DNA of 64,000 bases from Hemileia vastatrix (taxonomy: Eukaryota; Basidiomycota; Pucciniomycetes; Pucciniales; Zaghouaniaceae). Positions 22,003 through 32,987 of this stretch are shown here, piece by piece. The position numbers and the translations under genes were made by a program. The stretch spans positions 35,049,183 through 35,113,182 of the forward strand of contig JASXTE010000002.1 of NCBI GenBank assembly GCA_030280995.1. The letters run 5' to 3'. Every line of letters starts with the position of its first letter. Position 1 is the stretch's first letter. Below the pieces are notes generated by a model. It was not told the origin of the DNA. It saw only the letters and a list, made by a program, of their open reading frames with translations, and made no database searches.

Positions 22003-23680
22003 TTATGATGATGTTGATGCTCTATTAATTGATTCCCGAATCTTTACCAGATCAATATCAGCTCCAACCCCAAGTGACTCACGTTCATTCACAGATAATC
22101 CTTGCAAAAATGTTGCTGAATAGCAATTCTTGGGGAGGTATTTGGGAACATTGAATATACCATTTTGTGCAACTGTCCTTTCTGATGACCGTGAATATGT
22201 TTTTAATGCTGATTTTCTTTGAGCTGGTGTATGGGCTAAGTCCTTTGTCATCTTATCCATTTTTTTAAACAAATCATTGAGTTCAGGATTTCGCCATCCA
22301 GGAATAGCTCGGATAGGTGCAGTTGGGGCTGGTGCTGGGCCTTCCTCGATATCAGAGATGCACCTAGTATCATGAAAAAGCACAAAGAAACCTGGCACAT
22401 CACTGCAGAGATCTCTTGCTAACTTGTAGCGTGCACTAGCAATCTGAATTCCAACTAAATCAGCTTCATAATAAAAAAAAGCAAAGTAAAATTAAAAACT
22501 TACCTTGGTCCAATAACGTTTTACTTGTGCCCTTGCCCTCTTTTCAATCTTTTCTCTTGCTACCCTTTCCTCTTCTTGCCCAAACAACCTTATCATCTCC
22601 TTCCCCTTATTAACTACCCATTTCTCAATAACACATTGAGTGAACTGAAGCTTTGACTGATCGATTGTATTCAAGGTGGTGAGCCATCTGGTACAGTGGT
22701 TGCATACTATGCTTCCCATGACTTGATTCCAAGTTGATTCTGAAAAATCACGGCAAGTCCAATCAAACGCGAATTTCCGAAAACCTTTTTCTTGCAATTC
22801 ACGCTCTAAGTTTCTTTTGACAGAAAGTGGGATCGGTGCTCCTCCTTTTAGTCCTCGAGGCTCAGGTGCTGGAAAAAATTCGGGTAGTTGAATTTTGGAT
22901 CGCAAGAAGGCTATAGAATTGGTTATCAGAAATTGTTGATCAGCTGCAGAATTGGCACGGTTAGAAGATTGGACTTGGGTTAGGACAGTTTGAATGGTTT
23001 TTAGTTTGAATTGGCTCCAATCTTTCCAATTTTCAATCTCCAAAGGTGTTGGTCTCGCAGGATATTTTGATATTTGTGTTGGTCCCCCAAGACAATACTT
23101 CAGAAAGTGGTAAATATTTCTATTTAGACTGTCCGAGCTCCTGTGAACATCATTCCTTCTAACTAAGCCTCTTACAGCCCTTAACCCCCATTCTCTCTCA
23201 TGAGACTCTGCTGAATTGAGTCTGTGGTAATCACTGATACCCATAATGATTGAGGGATTCACTAACAATTCAAATAAGTTAATTAAATTGGTTATTTTTC
23301 AATAAAAGAATACACTACAAATTTTACTTACCTGCTCCACTTGTGCTTGCTCCTTGGTTAGGCTGAGAAGATGATGATTGGTCTCCGAAAAATTCCCTCA
23401 ATACTTCACTAGCCCAATCTCTTCCTAGCTGATCAGCTTGCTGATCAGCACTTTCAGAAGCAGAAGGATGATTGGGATTAAAATTTCTCGGTTCTGAATG
23501 AGACTCTTGGCCTGGATTGGGATTAGGTGGTGGGTTAGGATTAGGTGGTACAGATTGAGATGCATCTGGAGGTGGATCAGCAGAGGGTGGTGGAGGAGTA
23601 TTTCCAGTATTAGTATGTTGAGGCGGAAAAAAATCAGAATCGGTTGGGTCAACAGACATCCCTTCAAAATTATCATCCAT
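22003..23680 (-). CDS. P4, unknown CACTA-associated protein, related to P2
   Basis: Exons on the minus strand are 23680-23332 and 23261-22504 (GT-AG, matching phase), then a third part 22463-22003. The frame across the last 40-nt gap is off by one, so that junction is uncertain or broken. The N-terminus (about 1-116) is low in complexity, rich in Pro, Ser and Gln (PPPPSADPPP, SSSSQPNQ). The rest is helical and charged (EEERVAREKIEKRARAQVKR). Two segments resemble P2 (28559-29680): FAFDWTCRDFSESTWNQVMG with FAWNLDWFDKWNQVLANI, and VPKYLPKNCYSATFLQGL with VPRGLPNDCYSPLYLSSL. So P2 and P4 look like old paralogues in one element. Same strand as Tnp2, 427 bp downstream. A role like the second CACTA protein (subterminal DNA binding) is only a guess. 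Confidence 0.65.
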
Positions 23681-24106
23681 AATGAACTGTAATAAAATAA
23701 AATAAAATAAAAATAATCAGTTGTTAAAATTTATACCTATCAAAGCTAAAGTAAAAAAAGATACTATGTATATAGTCTTGTAAACGTGTATGTTCTCTTG
23801 TCGAAAAATAAAGTGAATAATATATAGCTATCAGCTAAAGTTGGAAGGTCAAACTATTTATAGTAGATGAATGAGCAAGAAGATCATTCATTAAGTAAAA
23901 ATTTTATCATATTTCTCATTATCATGATTTTATTTCTTTCATTCTTACATTTAAGATAAAAATGACTCATTGAAAGCATGGGTTCTCTCGCAATAAAAGC
24001 AACCAAAGTAATTGTTCACTGGTTTATGATAAGGTAAGTTGGATGCATTGCATTTTTTAATCGAGCATTGAATTATTTCTTTCACCATTTACAAATATCA
24101 CCAATC
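23681..24106. other. Intergenic region between Tnp2 and P4
   Basis: About 425 bp of AT-rich sequence on the P4 promoter side. I see nothing specific in it. Confidence 0.5.
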
Positions 24107-27100
24107 CTACAAATTTCCCCAATCCCAAATTAACACAAAGATGTTAGTCAACAGAAAATAAATTTGATTAATTTTTTCACTCACTACTGTCTGCAGTCCA
24201 ATGGCAGTGACAACCTCGTCTTTGATTCCAAACATTCCTTTTTTGTGCTCGACAGTAGCTGCATGTCCAATTATTGCATCTTTCTTAATCACAATTTGAG
24301 TTGCTTTGGCTACTCTTACTAACCGACAATGCACTTGTGGGAAAAGCTCATAGGGATCCTTTGATGTTTCTTCTGGACGGAGCTCTTTGAAAGGACTTAC
24401 TATTAAATATATTTGATCAATCTCTTCCTTTGATCTGAAAAGATCATCAATTTGCCCAAACTGGCTATCTTTTCCATAGTAGAATTCAATTGTTGAATTA
24501 GCAATGTGTCGATGGTAACTAGTAAACCTCTTTCCATGTATCAATATGCTTGCTACATTTTCAACTACCCGATCCCCACTTTTCTCCGATGGTGTCAAAG
24601 CCCGTCTTGAAGTTTCTTTTCCCATTCGTGCCCTTACCCATTTAGTAAATAATGCCATACTTAGATGGATCCATTTGTTTTGTTTATCAAGATCAATATG
24701 GATTTTTTTAGTCTCACATTGATCATTATCTTCAGCTTCACCAAGATCTAATACCCTAGACTTCCGATACCAATGTTTGAGCATTGTTAGCGGTATTTCT
24801 CCTGTGGTAAATATTAATAAATTAGCACAGCTGAGTTTTTAAATCATTTCTTACAAACATTACATACGTGGATGGTGATTGTTTGGAATTTCAGATAATA
24901 TATGATTCACCCGCTCTCCAGACCAAGTAGCTTTACCTGATGGTGGACCAAGACGCTTTATCATTTCAGGATAATGTTGAGTGATATGCAGATTTGGCTT
25001 TGCATTAATATTCTTCCAACCCTCTTCAAGGCACTCACGATACTCTAACAGAAATTGATCTAGATCTTTAAGCTCATTAGTCTGTATATTTTTTAATGTC
25101 AAAAAATTGGTGATCGAGCATAATGTTACAAGTGACTTGAGAAGATAATATTCTCTTGGTTTATCAGCTGAGGAAGCTGAAGATTCAGATTCTTTAAATT
25201 TTTCAAACCAAAGGGGTATAAGTGACAAAGGGAAGTAGAGAGTATACAGCATGTGCCATTCTGCTGCCTTGAGGGATCCTGCCTTTTTAGATCCTACTGA
25301 TTTTGGAACTCGTGTTAGCCAGGAAGGTCTTCTTACTTGATCAATCATCTTCCATACAACCTGTAGCTCTGCTGCTGTGATTCGTGGATTACTACTACCT
25401 TCATTTTCTTTCTCCTTACCTTTCCTTTTATTTTCTTCATCTCTAGCTGTCTCATTTGATGAGTGAGATCCTTCACTCTGTGATATGCTAATGCTTCTTT
25501 GCCTTAAGTTATACAATGAATTCCTACTGTCACTTCTGTGAGACTGTATTGAGGCCACATCGCTATATGGAGGAATAAATTTGGAGCTGGATGACCTACT
25601 CTGGCTTCTTGATCGATTTGTTCCCAATCCTTCATTATCTAGTCCATGATGACTTGATGACTGTCTTGAACCCGTACGTCTTTGCCGCTTGTGCTGTCTC
25701 GTGTGTCCTGTATCATCATCATCATTATTCGTGGTGCTTAAGCTACTTCTACGTTTTTTCGAATGTTTGTGCAGTGAAGTATCAGAAAAGAAATCATCAT
25801 CTTCTTCTCTTACATGCCAATTTTTATCCTTTTCCAGCTTTCTTTCTAGATCTTTTGCTGCATTTTGGATTTGAAAATAGCTTAGACTGTGATCTTTTAG
25901 GTTGCCAAGCATATGTGAATGCATAACATCAATTGAGCAATATTCAGTTGGACGCCAATATTCAAGGTTATTCAGCTCACTCCATCGTACCCCATGATTT
26001 TGAACAATTGATACACGCTCCCAATGTGACTTAGAATTTTTCCACTTTGTTGCCCAGCACATATGATCCTCATGATTCCGTAATGAAAAATTTCCCACAT
26101 TCTTTTCACTAATTTCATCTTTAGAGATATTACAGAAAGAGCAGAACATTTTTGCAGAGTGACTCGAAAAGCCAGCCAATTTTCGTATTGCAGGAATGTC
26201 ACCTATCAAAGAGAACAATGCAACTCTTAATTTCCGCCCTCGTGGATAACGATGTGTCTTTTCAATCAATATACCATCCCATAGAGTTTGTAGATCATTA
26301 ACCAGTGGTTTTAGAAGGTGATTAAGCTGTTCACTTGTGGGTTCTGTTGGTCCAGGTATAATAGAATACAAAAAAAGATTTTCCATTTTGTATCTATCTT
26401 CTTGAGGTAGGTTCATACACACCATCATAATATTGCCTACAGACTTCTGATGACCTCCAATCCTATTGCCACCAGGCCTAAACCAGTCGACATATAAAGT
26501 AAAAATTAAGTTGCCTGAAGTTATCGTATATTCATCATCATTTCTATCCAGAGCTGGAGTGGTTATGGGAAAGTTCTTCCAAATTGAACCATCACAAACA
26601 TCCTTCATCAAATCACACTCTACACGTTCTGCCACAGGGGTTTTCTTCTCAATCAGAAGCTCAAATTTGAACAGTTTGATCTTTTCCTTAAGCCAGTCGA
26701 TAAAAGAATGGTGATGAAATGTTTTAAGAGATAAGTATTTTACATGTTCTTGATGTTCCTCCATCAAATACAGCCTTTCATCACATTTAACTGCAATTTG
26801 TCCTGCTCCAAACATTTTTAAATAGCGCTTTGATGATGAAAGAAACGGTTGATTGCAACATAGTATAGATGGTTGAGATTCAGAGTTATACTCATAAAGA
26901 GCAAAGCATTTAGGACAGCATGTTTTAGTGAAAAATGATTGATTGAGCTTTAATCGACTAAAAACTGTATCTATCAAGCGTGGGACCAGGCGGACAATGA
27001 TATCAGAATCCAGTATTCCACTATCACCTAGAAGTTTGAGCTTCTTAATTTCTTCATCCAAAAATTGAGTACAACCTTCTTTGCTCAAATGATGAATCAG

Positions 27101-27485
27101 AGAAAGCTTTGCTGCCTGCCACATAATTATTTGGCTATACCGTTCCCCAAGATTTGAGTTTCTAGAGACTGTTGAAGATACTTCTGCCCCCAATAGCAAC
27201 TGCCCCTATGTAATAAATCCTTGAAACATCATAAAGACTTTAATTCTCACATTGAACTATAGATATACAGCTTACTGTTTCTGTGGAGCGGGAACTTCCA
27301 ATTTTAAGTGGATTGTTGAAAGAAATAACCATCTGGGCCTTCCTATTTCTTTCCTCTTGATGTTTTGCATAAGAATTAGAGCTTTTGAAAGCCATACCAA
27401 CTAAAAAGGACCCAGAAGAAGTTTGATACTTTCTATTGACACATCCAAGATCTTGAAATTGACATACATGAAAAAATGGAGGCAT
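24107..27485 (-). CDS. tnp2: Tnp2-type transposase of E1 (CACTA/EnSpm superfamily)
   Basis: This is the DDE-type transposase expected to cut and join the CACCAC ends. Exons on the minus strand are 27485-27276, 27199-24868 and 24801 to about 24107, with GT-AG borders and matching phases, giving about 1080 residues; the exact C-terminus is unsure. Order: a short Cys/His N-terminal motif; a CCPKC zinc-like motif (about residue 165); then the Tnp2 core with LYVDWFRPGG (Asp about 307), NLFLYSIIPGPTEP, SLIGDIPAIRKLAG (Asp about 404), FCSFCNIS and IDVMHSHMLGNL (Asp about 494). These are the conserved blocks and candidate catalytic acids of fungal Tnp2 proteins. A Ser/Arg-rich insert follows at about 540-670, then an alpha-helical C-terminus. 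I saw no frame break. The N-terminal zinc motif has lost two Cys relative to the E2 copy. It lies divergent from P2. Confidence 0.9.
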
Positions 27486-28558
27486 TGTAATTGTGATAAT
27501 TGTAGGAATAAGTTAGCTATTAGAAGTTACCGATTGAAGGTATTCCTTTTTTTGAAAGGCACTAGCTAATATAAGCTACATTTTTTTATCAAAAGAATAT
27601 GATGGAATATGTGTTGAAATTATTTAAGTTTAAATGTTTAATTTTTAATCGGATAAATTATATATTAATTTAAAGTTATGCAGTCTACTTTATTTGTATT
27701 CTGTATACTCTCTGCATTTGTACAACAATGCATGCATGTTTATCAGAATATTTTCTATCATAGAAAAAATTCTGTTGTATGCACAAGCATCTTAATTATT
27801 TTTCTATCAAATGCCTTCTGAGTTATATCTAACTACCCTATAATTATTTGATTTTGATAAAAATTCTTAGTTATGGACTATAAGAAAAGTAATCCATATT
27901 TTTAACATAATTATTTAAAAAATTACCCCAAAAATCAATTAAACCCAAAAATAAGTTTAATATTTTGTAAAAAACAATCACAAACATATTTCTTTCAATT
28001 TGAAAATTGGTCTGTACTAGGTAGAATTTTCTATAAAGAAAAAATCAAAAATACTCAAATAATAGATGCTACAAAAGTGTAAACCTTAAAGAATTACATA
28101 AAAGCTGAAACCTTGTATAACTTTTCATACATAAATGTGATGAAGTGACACTCTAGTCTATTTATTCAGGTTGAAAAAAATTACTCAAAAGAATATGTAT
28201 TACTATCATATTGGACCAAAAATAATTTTTTGGTAATCAAAAAATGAACATAGCCTCACATTCAACAAATTATTTTTGTGGAAGAATTTTTTGAAAAGAA
28301 AAAAAAATCCGTTTCTTAAATGAGTCTGCTTTTATCACATAATCATTCTCTTTATTTTATACCATTCCTTTTGAGTTCAAGTTGCATATAAAAATATAAT
28401 TTATGCATATTATAATTCCATAAAGTCGAAATATTTCTTATTCTTAATTTTTGTGATATTTCTCCTTAAATCAACTTTGATCATAAAGTTTTGGAGCTCA
28501 ACAATTTATCCTTCCTCTTTGTTTAATTTAATTGAACACTTTCTTAATCTAATTATTT
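27486..28558. other. Divergent promoter region between Tnp2 and P2 of E1
   Basis: About 1.07 kb of AT-rich DNA separates two divergently transcribed genes and must hold both promoters. E2 has a longer equivalent (61114-62980). I see no conserved motif by eye. Confidence 0.5.
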
Positions 28559-29680
28559 ATGAACCCTAGTAGCTCTTACTTTCCTCATGGAAACCTGCCC
28601 ACAAACACAAGAACACTTAATAGAATTTTTAATGAGACTTTTCCTCCATTCAATTCTCACTTTTGTAGATCTATACACAATTTCTGTCGTTCACTTTTGG
28701 ATATGTCACCAGAATCAAATGGATGGAAACAAAACCCTACTGAAGAGCGATTAGACAGATTTTCATCATTCGACATGAATTCTTGCAACATTGCCTTTGA
28801 ACTACCTCATCCAGAATCAAATTCAGCGGTTTCAGAAAAGTTTCCACCAATTTTCCGTGAATCTTTTATTGAGCACCTTCGCATGTGTGGTTTCCCAGGA
28901 TCAACTTTTGCTTGGAACCTAGATTGGTTTGACAAATGGAACCAGGTCTTGGCAAATATTCTCATTAAACACTGGGACAATGCCTTAAAAACCAATAATT
29001 TGATTGCATATCCAATTGACTCAACTCAAATTAGCTTCTCAAATGAAATAGGAGTTCTTCACCGTTGGTTTTTAGGTCATGCTGATAGATTAAGACTTGG
29101 GAAGGATTCTCATAGCTCTCAAGAAATAATCAAAGTGAGAAAGCATAAATATAGAATAAAAAAAAAAGTATGAAAATCCCTTTTTTTTCAACCGTTTTTA
29201 TTTATGACCTTTATTTCAAATAACAAATATTCTTAGAATTCAGTTAACCGAACTAAACTTATTAAACAACTTCCACATTGTGAAACTTATCACAACCTTT
29301 TCACAAACATCAAATGTTGTTCAGACACCGAAATTGATAATGATGGATCGTTAAGACGTATCTCAATGCAATGGAGGTCTGAAGATTTTTCTAAAGTTGC
29401 ACAATATCTTGACCAACAACACTTTGATATTCGAGATAATTCAACCTACTCTCGCAGTGTGCTAAAGGACTTGGCCTTGTACAAAAGAATCAGTTTGGTT
29501 TCAACATTATCCCCTAACCTTAATCCTTCTCATGTCCCCCGGGGTTTGCCGAATGACTGTTATTCTCCCTTATATCTTTCATCTCTAAATCCTCAACAAC
29601 TCAGACTTTTAAATCCTCAAAATCCCATAAATTTACCTGCTCTCCTTGAAATTCTTTCTTCCTCTAATGTGAGTGATTGA
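28559..29680 (+). CDS. P2, unknown CACTA-associated protein (~339 aa), intact in E1
   Basis: Exons are 28559-29134 and 29237-29680. GT-AG borders and phase 0 give 339 residues without a break. I do not recognise a domain. A conserved core FPGSTFAWNLDWFDKWNQVL...IKHWDNA...YPID...ISF.NEIGVLHRWFLG (about residues 115-178) is shared with the E2 copy. The segment KCCSDTEIDNDGSLRRISMQW (end shortened) is also shared, and the C-terminal LPNDCYSPLYLSSL resembles P4. Aromatic and Trp-rich spacing suggests a folded, perhaps nucleic-acid-binding domain; that is inference. It is convergent with SNF2: the last 17 nt (29664-29680) overlap the SNF2 3' exon on the other strand. Its presence next to Tnp2 in both E1 and E2 argues that it is a true element gene. 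Confidence 0.75.
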
Positions 29681-32092
29681 CAAACTCCCTTAATAATAGG
29701 TTTGCACACTCATAATCCTCATTTCCACTGTTTGGGACACTTAGCCTTGAAAACAAAAACATAATTTTAATGATTACTATTATCATTAAAATTTATAGAA
29801 ATGAAATTTGGCTTACATTGTTAGCTCCATTTTTTTCCTTTGAATCTTATACATGCTGAATTCTATACTTCCTTGTACAAAATAATTCAAAACATTTACT
29901 TCATTTTGCTGCCCCATTCTATACAGCCGATCAACAGCCTGTTGCTCAACTGCTGGATTCCAATTTGGCTCCTATTTCAACATTGAACATATAAAAAACT
30001 TAATATTTTTGTTCTTAATATGAAATAAAAGACATTGAGCTCACCATTATATATACATTTTGAGCACACCTGAGATCTATACCCACTCCTGCAGCCTGAA
30101 TCGTTCCAACCAAAACTTGGCAATTTTTATTAAAATGGAATTCATGCATATTTTTGTCTCGCTTTGTCCGGCTGAGTTCACCTGTAAGCTGGGTATACCT
30201 AATATTGTGGTCATCTAAAGCCATTTTTATTCTATTTTGAAATATTAGAAAATTGTTTTTAATAAGCCAACACAATTTTGTAAAACAATTCATTATAGAA
30301 TCACTTACATCTGCAAAAAGTCTGCAAAGTTGGAGAATATAACAGCTTTTGGAAAATTTATATCCCTTTCACCAGACAAAAAGTTTTTTAAGTGGCCTAT
30401 AAGATGACAAATCTTTGCGGAATGCTGCCAGGTGAAATCAAAAGTTGGAGTTTCATCCAGATTTTCGTAGATTGGATGTTTGCAGAATTTTCTTAAAATC
30501 ATCAGCTCTCTTAGAAACTCAGATGAGTCCCAAGGGAAGTCAGTGCTTCTGGAGGGCCCATATCACTCAGTGAATCCTTCTTGAAGCACATCAAGTTTAG
30601 ACCTCCATGGATCTGCTAATTGAACCGATATCCCCCTTTGAATCTTTTTTGGAAGAGACAAAATTGCATCCTTTGTTCTACGTAGGCTTATGACTTTCAT
30701 TAAGTGATTGATTGATTTAATAGAATTAGCCTTTCCTTTTTGCAAACCTGGAAAAAGGAAATTCTTCCATAACCAGTCTTCTTGCCACTTTTCGATTCTA
30801 AGAAAAAATATGAGACTTTGAAGGTCAGTGGGCCTGTTCTGAAGTGGAGTTCCAGTCAAGCATAGTCGGTGTTGGGATTCCAAGTCAAATATTGTTTGAG
30901 CCCTCTGCGAGTAAGGATTTTTAATGTAACTAAAAGAATATTTATAAAAATTGATAATAAAAATTAAGTTTTAAGTTTTAGATATAGAAATGGGCACTAA
31001 CTGAGCTTCATCTAAAACAACTCTATACCAAAAGAGCATTTGAGTCACCGGTATCTTTTTTTGGCTTTGATTTTTTGACATCGTTGGGCTAGCTATTTCA
31101 TAGGTCGTTAAAACAATAGCAGTGTCCTGTAGCTCATTGACATTAGTATCTTGACAATCCTTCCCATAAAGAACCTTGAAAGGAAGTGCATTATCTTCAA
31201 AGTGCACACTTATTTCATTGATCCAATTCGATAGTGTTGCCAGGGGGCATATAATCAGTGTGGCTGAACTCCGATTAATACCTTCTTGATTTTCTGATAC
31301 CTGGAATTGTCTTGCTTCACCTTGAGTTGCACTTATAAGAGAAAGAGTTGAAAGTGTCTTTCCCAAACCCATATCATCAGCAAGTATTGACCCGTTTCCT
31401 TCAGGCGGCAATTGATTGTTAGAAAACTGATCTTTATAGTCATCGAATCCAGTTCTAAGCCAATGGTTGTCCTGGTGCCTCCACATGATATCCAACTTTT
31501 CCTTTAACATTCGTTCATTGTCAATCATAAAATTTATTGCTTGAAGTTGATGTGTTTTGAGAACTGTTTTGATTCCTCGGATAAGTTGATCAGCTTTCCA
31601 ATCTTGAGTACTCTGAGATATTTGGAAAGAGCCTTCAAAAATTACATGCGGGATATTAAAAAAGATAGTGGAGTCGTAGTTCAGGATTGGACATAAATCG
31701 ATTTGTGCAGAAGAAAATGCTTCTTTAGCAAGACTGATTAGTGTACTTGAAGAAAAGAGGCATCCCCAAAGTTGATACTGATTACCAAAAACTGGAACCA
31801 AGTAAGCATGAAAATAGAAAGGCTTCATAGGATTCAAGGCACTTCTTTGGTTTAAATGGTGAGATCCAGAGCCAATGTCACCCAATAGTGGTCCAATGTG
31901 CTGACTCTGCACTTGAGAAAGATTACCATCAAGGGTTGGTTTTCTTTCTTCAAATAGTCCAAAAATATGAACATTCGAATGGCCTCGCTGTAAAATCGTG
32001 GGGGTCGGTGAGTTTTGAAATCTTGAAATTACATTCATATAAATTTGATCGATTGTTATTGAGAACTTTCCAACACATCTGAGACTTGACAT
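29664..32092 (-). CDS. SNF2-family ATPase/helicase-like protein of E1 (one premature stop)
   Basis: This is an SNF2-type DNA translocase that would use ATP to move along or remodel chromatin DNA. Exons on the minus strand are 32092-31002, 30929-30309, 30231-30045, 29971-29817 and 29745-29664, totalling 2136 nt (711 residues). Motifs: I in DDMGLGKT (about 239-246), Ia in IICPLATLSNW, TTYE, II as DEAH (about 361-364, split by intron 1), III in LTGTPLQN, then the C-terminal lobe with VIFSNFADFL, GTIQAAGVGIDL and motif VI in DRLYRMGQ. There is no RING finger between the lobes, so it is smaller than Rad5/Rad16-type proteins. In exon 2 a TGA at 30563-30565 interrupts the frame. Exons 2 and 3 (621 and 187 nt) are the same length as in E2. 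The start lies 895 bp from the E1 end. Confidence 0.88.
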
Positions 32093-32947
32093 ATTAAGTA
32101 AGAATAGTATCTGAAGATAGTGGTTGTTAAAAGATGAATTGAAGCAAAAAATGAAGAATCAGTTTTGAATAAAACGACAAAATAACTTTTTAGCATATGC
32201 TATGCTAAGCTCATAATTCTTTCACATGTATTATTATTATCTTTTTAATAAATATTGGAAGTAAATCAATGATAACTGAAATGAATAATATGTCTTAAAA
32301 ATAAATCTTGAGCCTATAGAGTAAATTTTGGTTTGTGGAGGAAGAAAAATTTTCTCAATAAAAATGTGCATTATTGTTACATTATAATCACAAAATAGAA
32401 TAATTTCACTCTTATTACACTTATTTATGTTTCTGTCTAATAGTAAAATGCTTTAGATGTCAGTTCAAAATCCAAATTGAAACTACTACCTAGAACGATA
32501 TCTTGATACTAACATACTTTTTGTAAGTCTTTGGAAAGACACTTATGGTGATCTCAATAATATTAAAATTGATTTGAATTGTATGTTTTATCAAATATCT
32601 ATGTAGTCTAGTGTAATAATTGAGATACTACAGTTTAACCTTCTGTTACCAACTTGGCAAGAAAATATATGTAGATATTCTTAGAACGAATATCAAATTT
32701 TGCTTTCCACAAGATGGGAAAGTGAATATTATGATATGTTAAGTGATATGTTCAAGCTTTGCTCAATCTGTGCTCAGCTCAAAATCAAAGTAATCACCAA
32801 GCTCCAAGAAACATGTGATTGAGTTTGGTTGAACCTAGGTCTAACTGATTACCAAATCTTTGTCCAATTAATTTAAATCTGGTTTCACAATGAACTCCCA
32901 ACAGCCTTCCAACAGCTTTCCAACCACTTCCCAACATTTTTAAATGA
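32093..32947. promoter_or_regulatory. Right subterminal region of E1, promoter of SNF2
   Basis: About 850 bp lies between the SNF2 start and the right inverted repeat. From about 32750 on it holds repeated motifs (GCTCAATC, GCTCAGCTC, GATTGAG, CAACAGCCTTCC / CAACAGCTTTCC) like those near the left end. These are likely transposase-related binding sites, by analogy with other CACTA elements. Confidence 0.5.
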
Positions 32948-32987
32948 GGGGTATTGCTAGCAATACCCCCCCAAATTTTCTGTGGTG
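32948..32987 (-). repeat. Right terminal inverted repeat of E1
   Basis: Read inward on the minus strand it begins CACCACAGAAAATTT, then a G run and the palindrome GGTATTGCTAGCAATACC (inside 32948-32969). It is the partner of 4303-4343. Confidence 0.9.

Larger units (their letters stand above)
4303..32987. mobile_element. E1: 28.7 kb CACTA-type (Tnp2) DNA transposon, complete, with inverted ends and target duplication
   Basis: Both ends are visible. The left end reads CACCACAG and the right end CTGTGGTG, each followed inward by a run of G and the palindrome GGTATTGCTAGCAATACC. TAT flanks both sides (4300-4302 and 32988-32990). The unoccupied target gcatcactattaactag is present in copy B of S near 9800, which proves insertion with a 3-bp duplication, as is usual for CACTA/EnSpm elements. 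From the right end inward the genes are SNF2 ATPase, P2, Tnp2 transposase, P4, gene X and a TET/JBP-like dioxygenase. The last two lie in copy B of S (about 4651-21100), which may be native cargo or a later insertion. Without S the element would be about 12 kb. SNF2 has one stop codon, but Tnp2 looks open throughout. Confidence 0.85.

Noticed and set aside
30563..30565. TGA in SNF2 of E1 as a recoded codon
   Set aside because: E2 has an ordinary codon at this place and no recoding signal is evident; a nonsense mutation is simpler.
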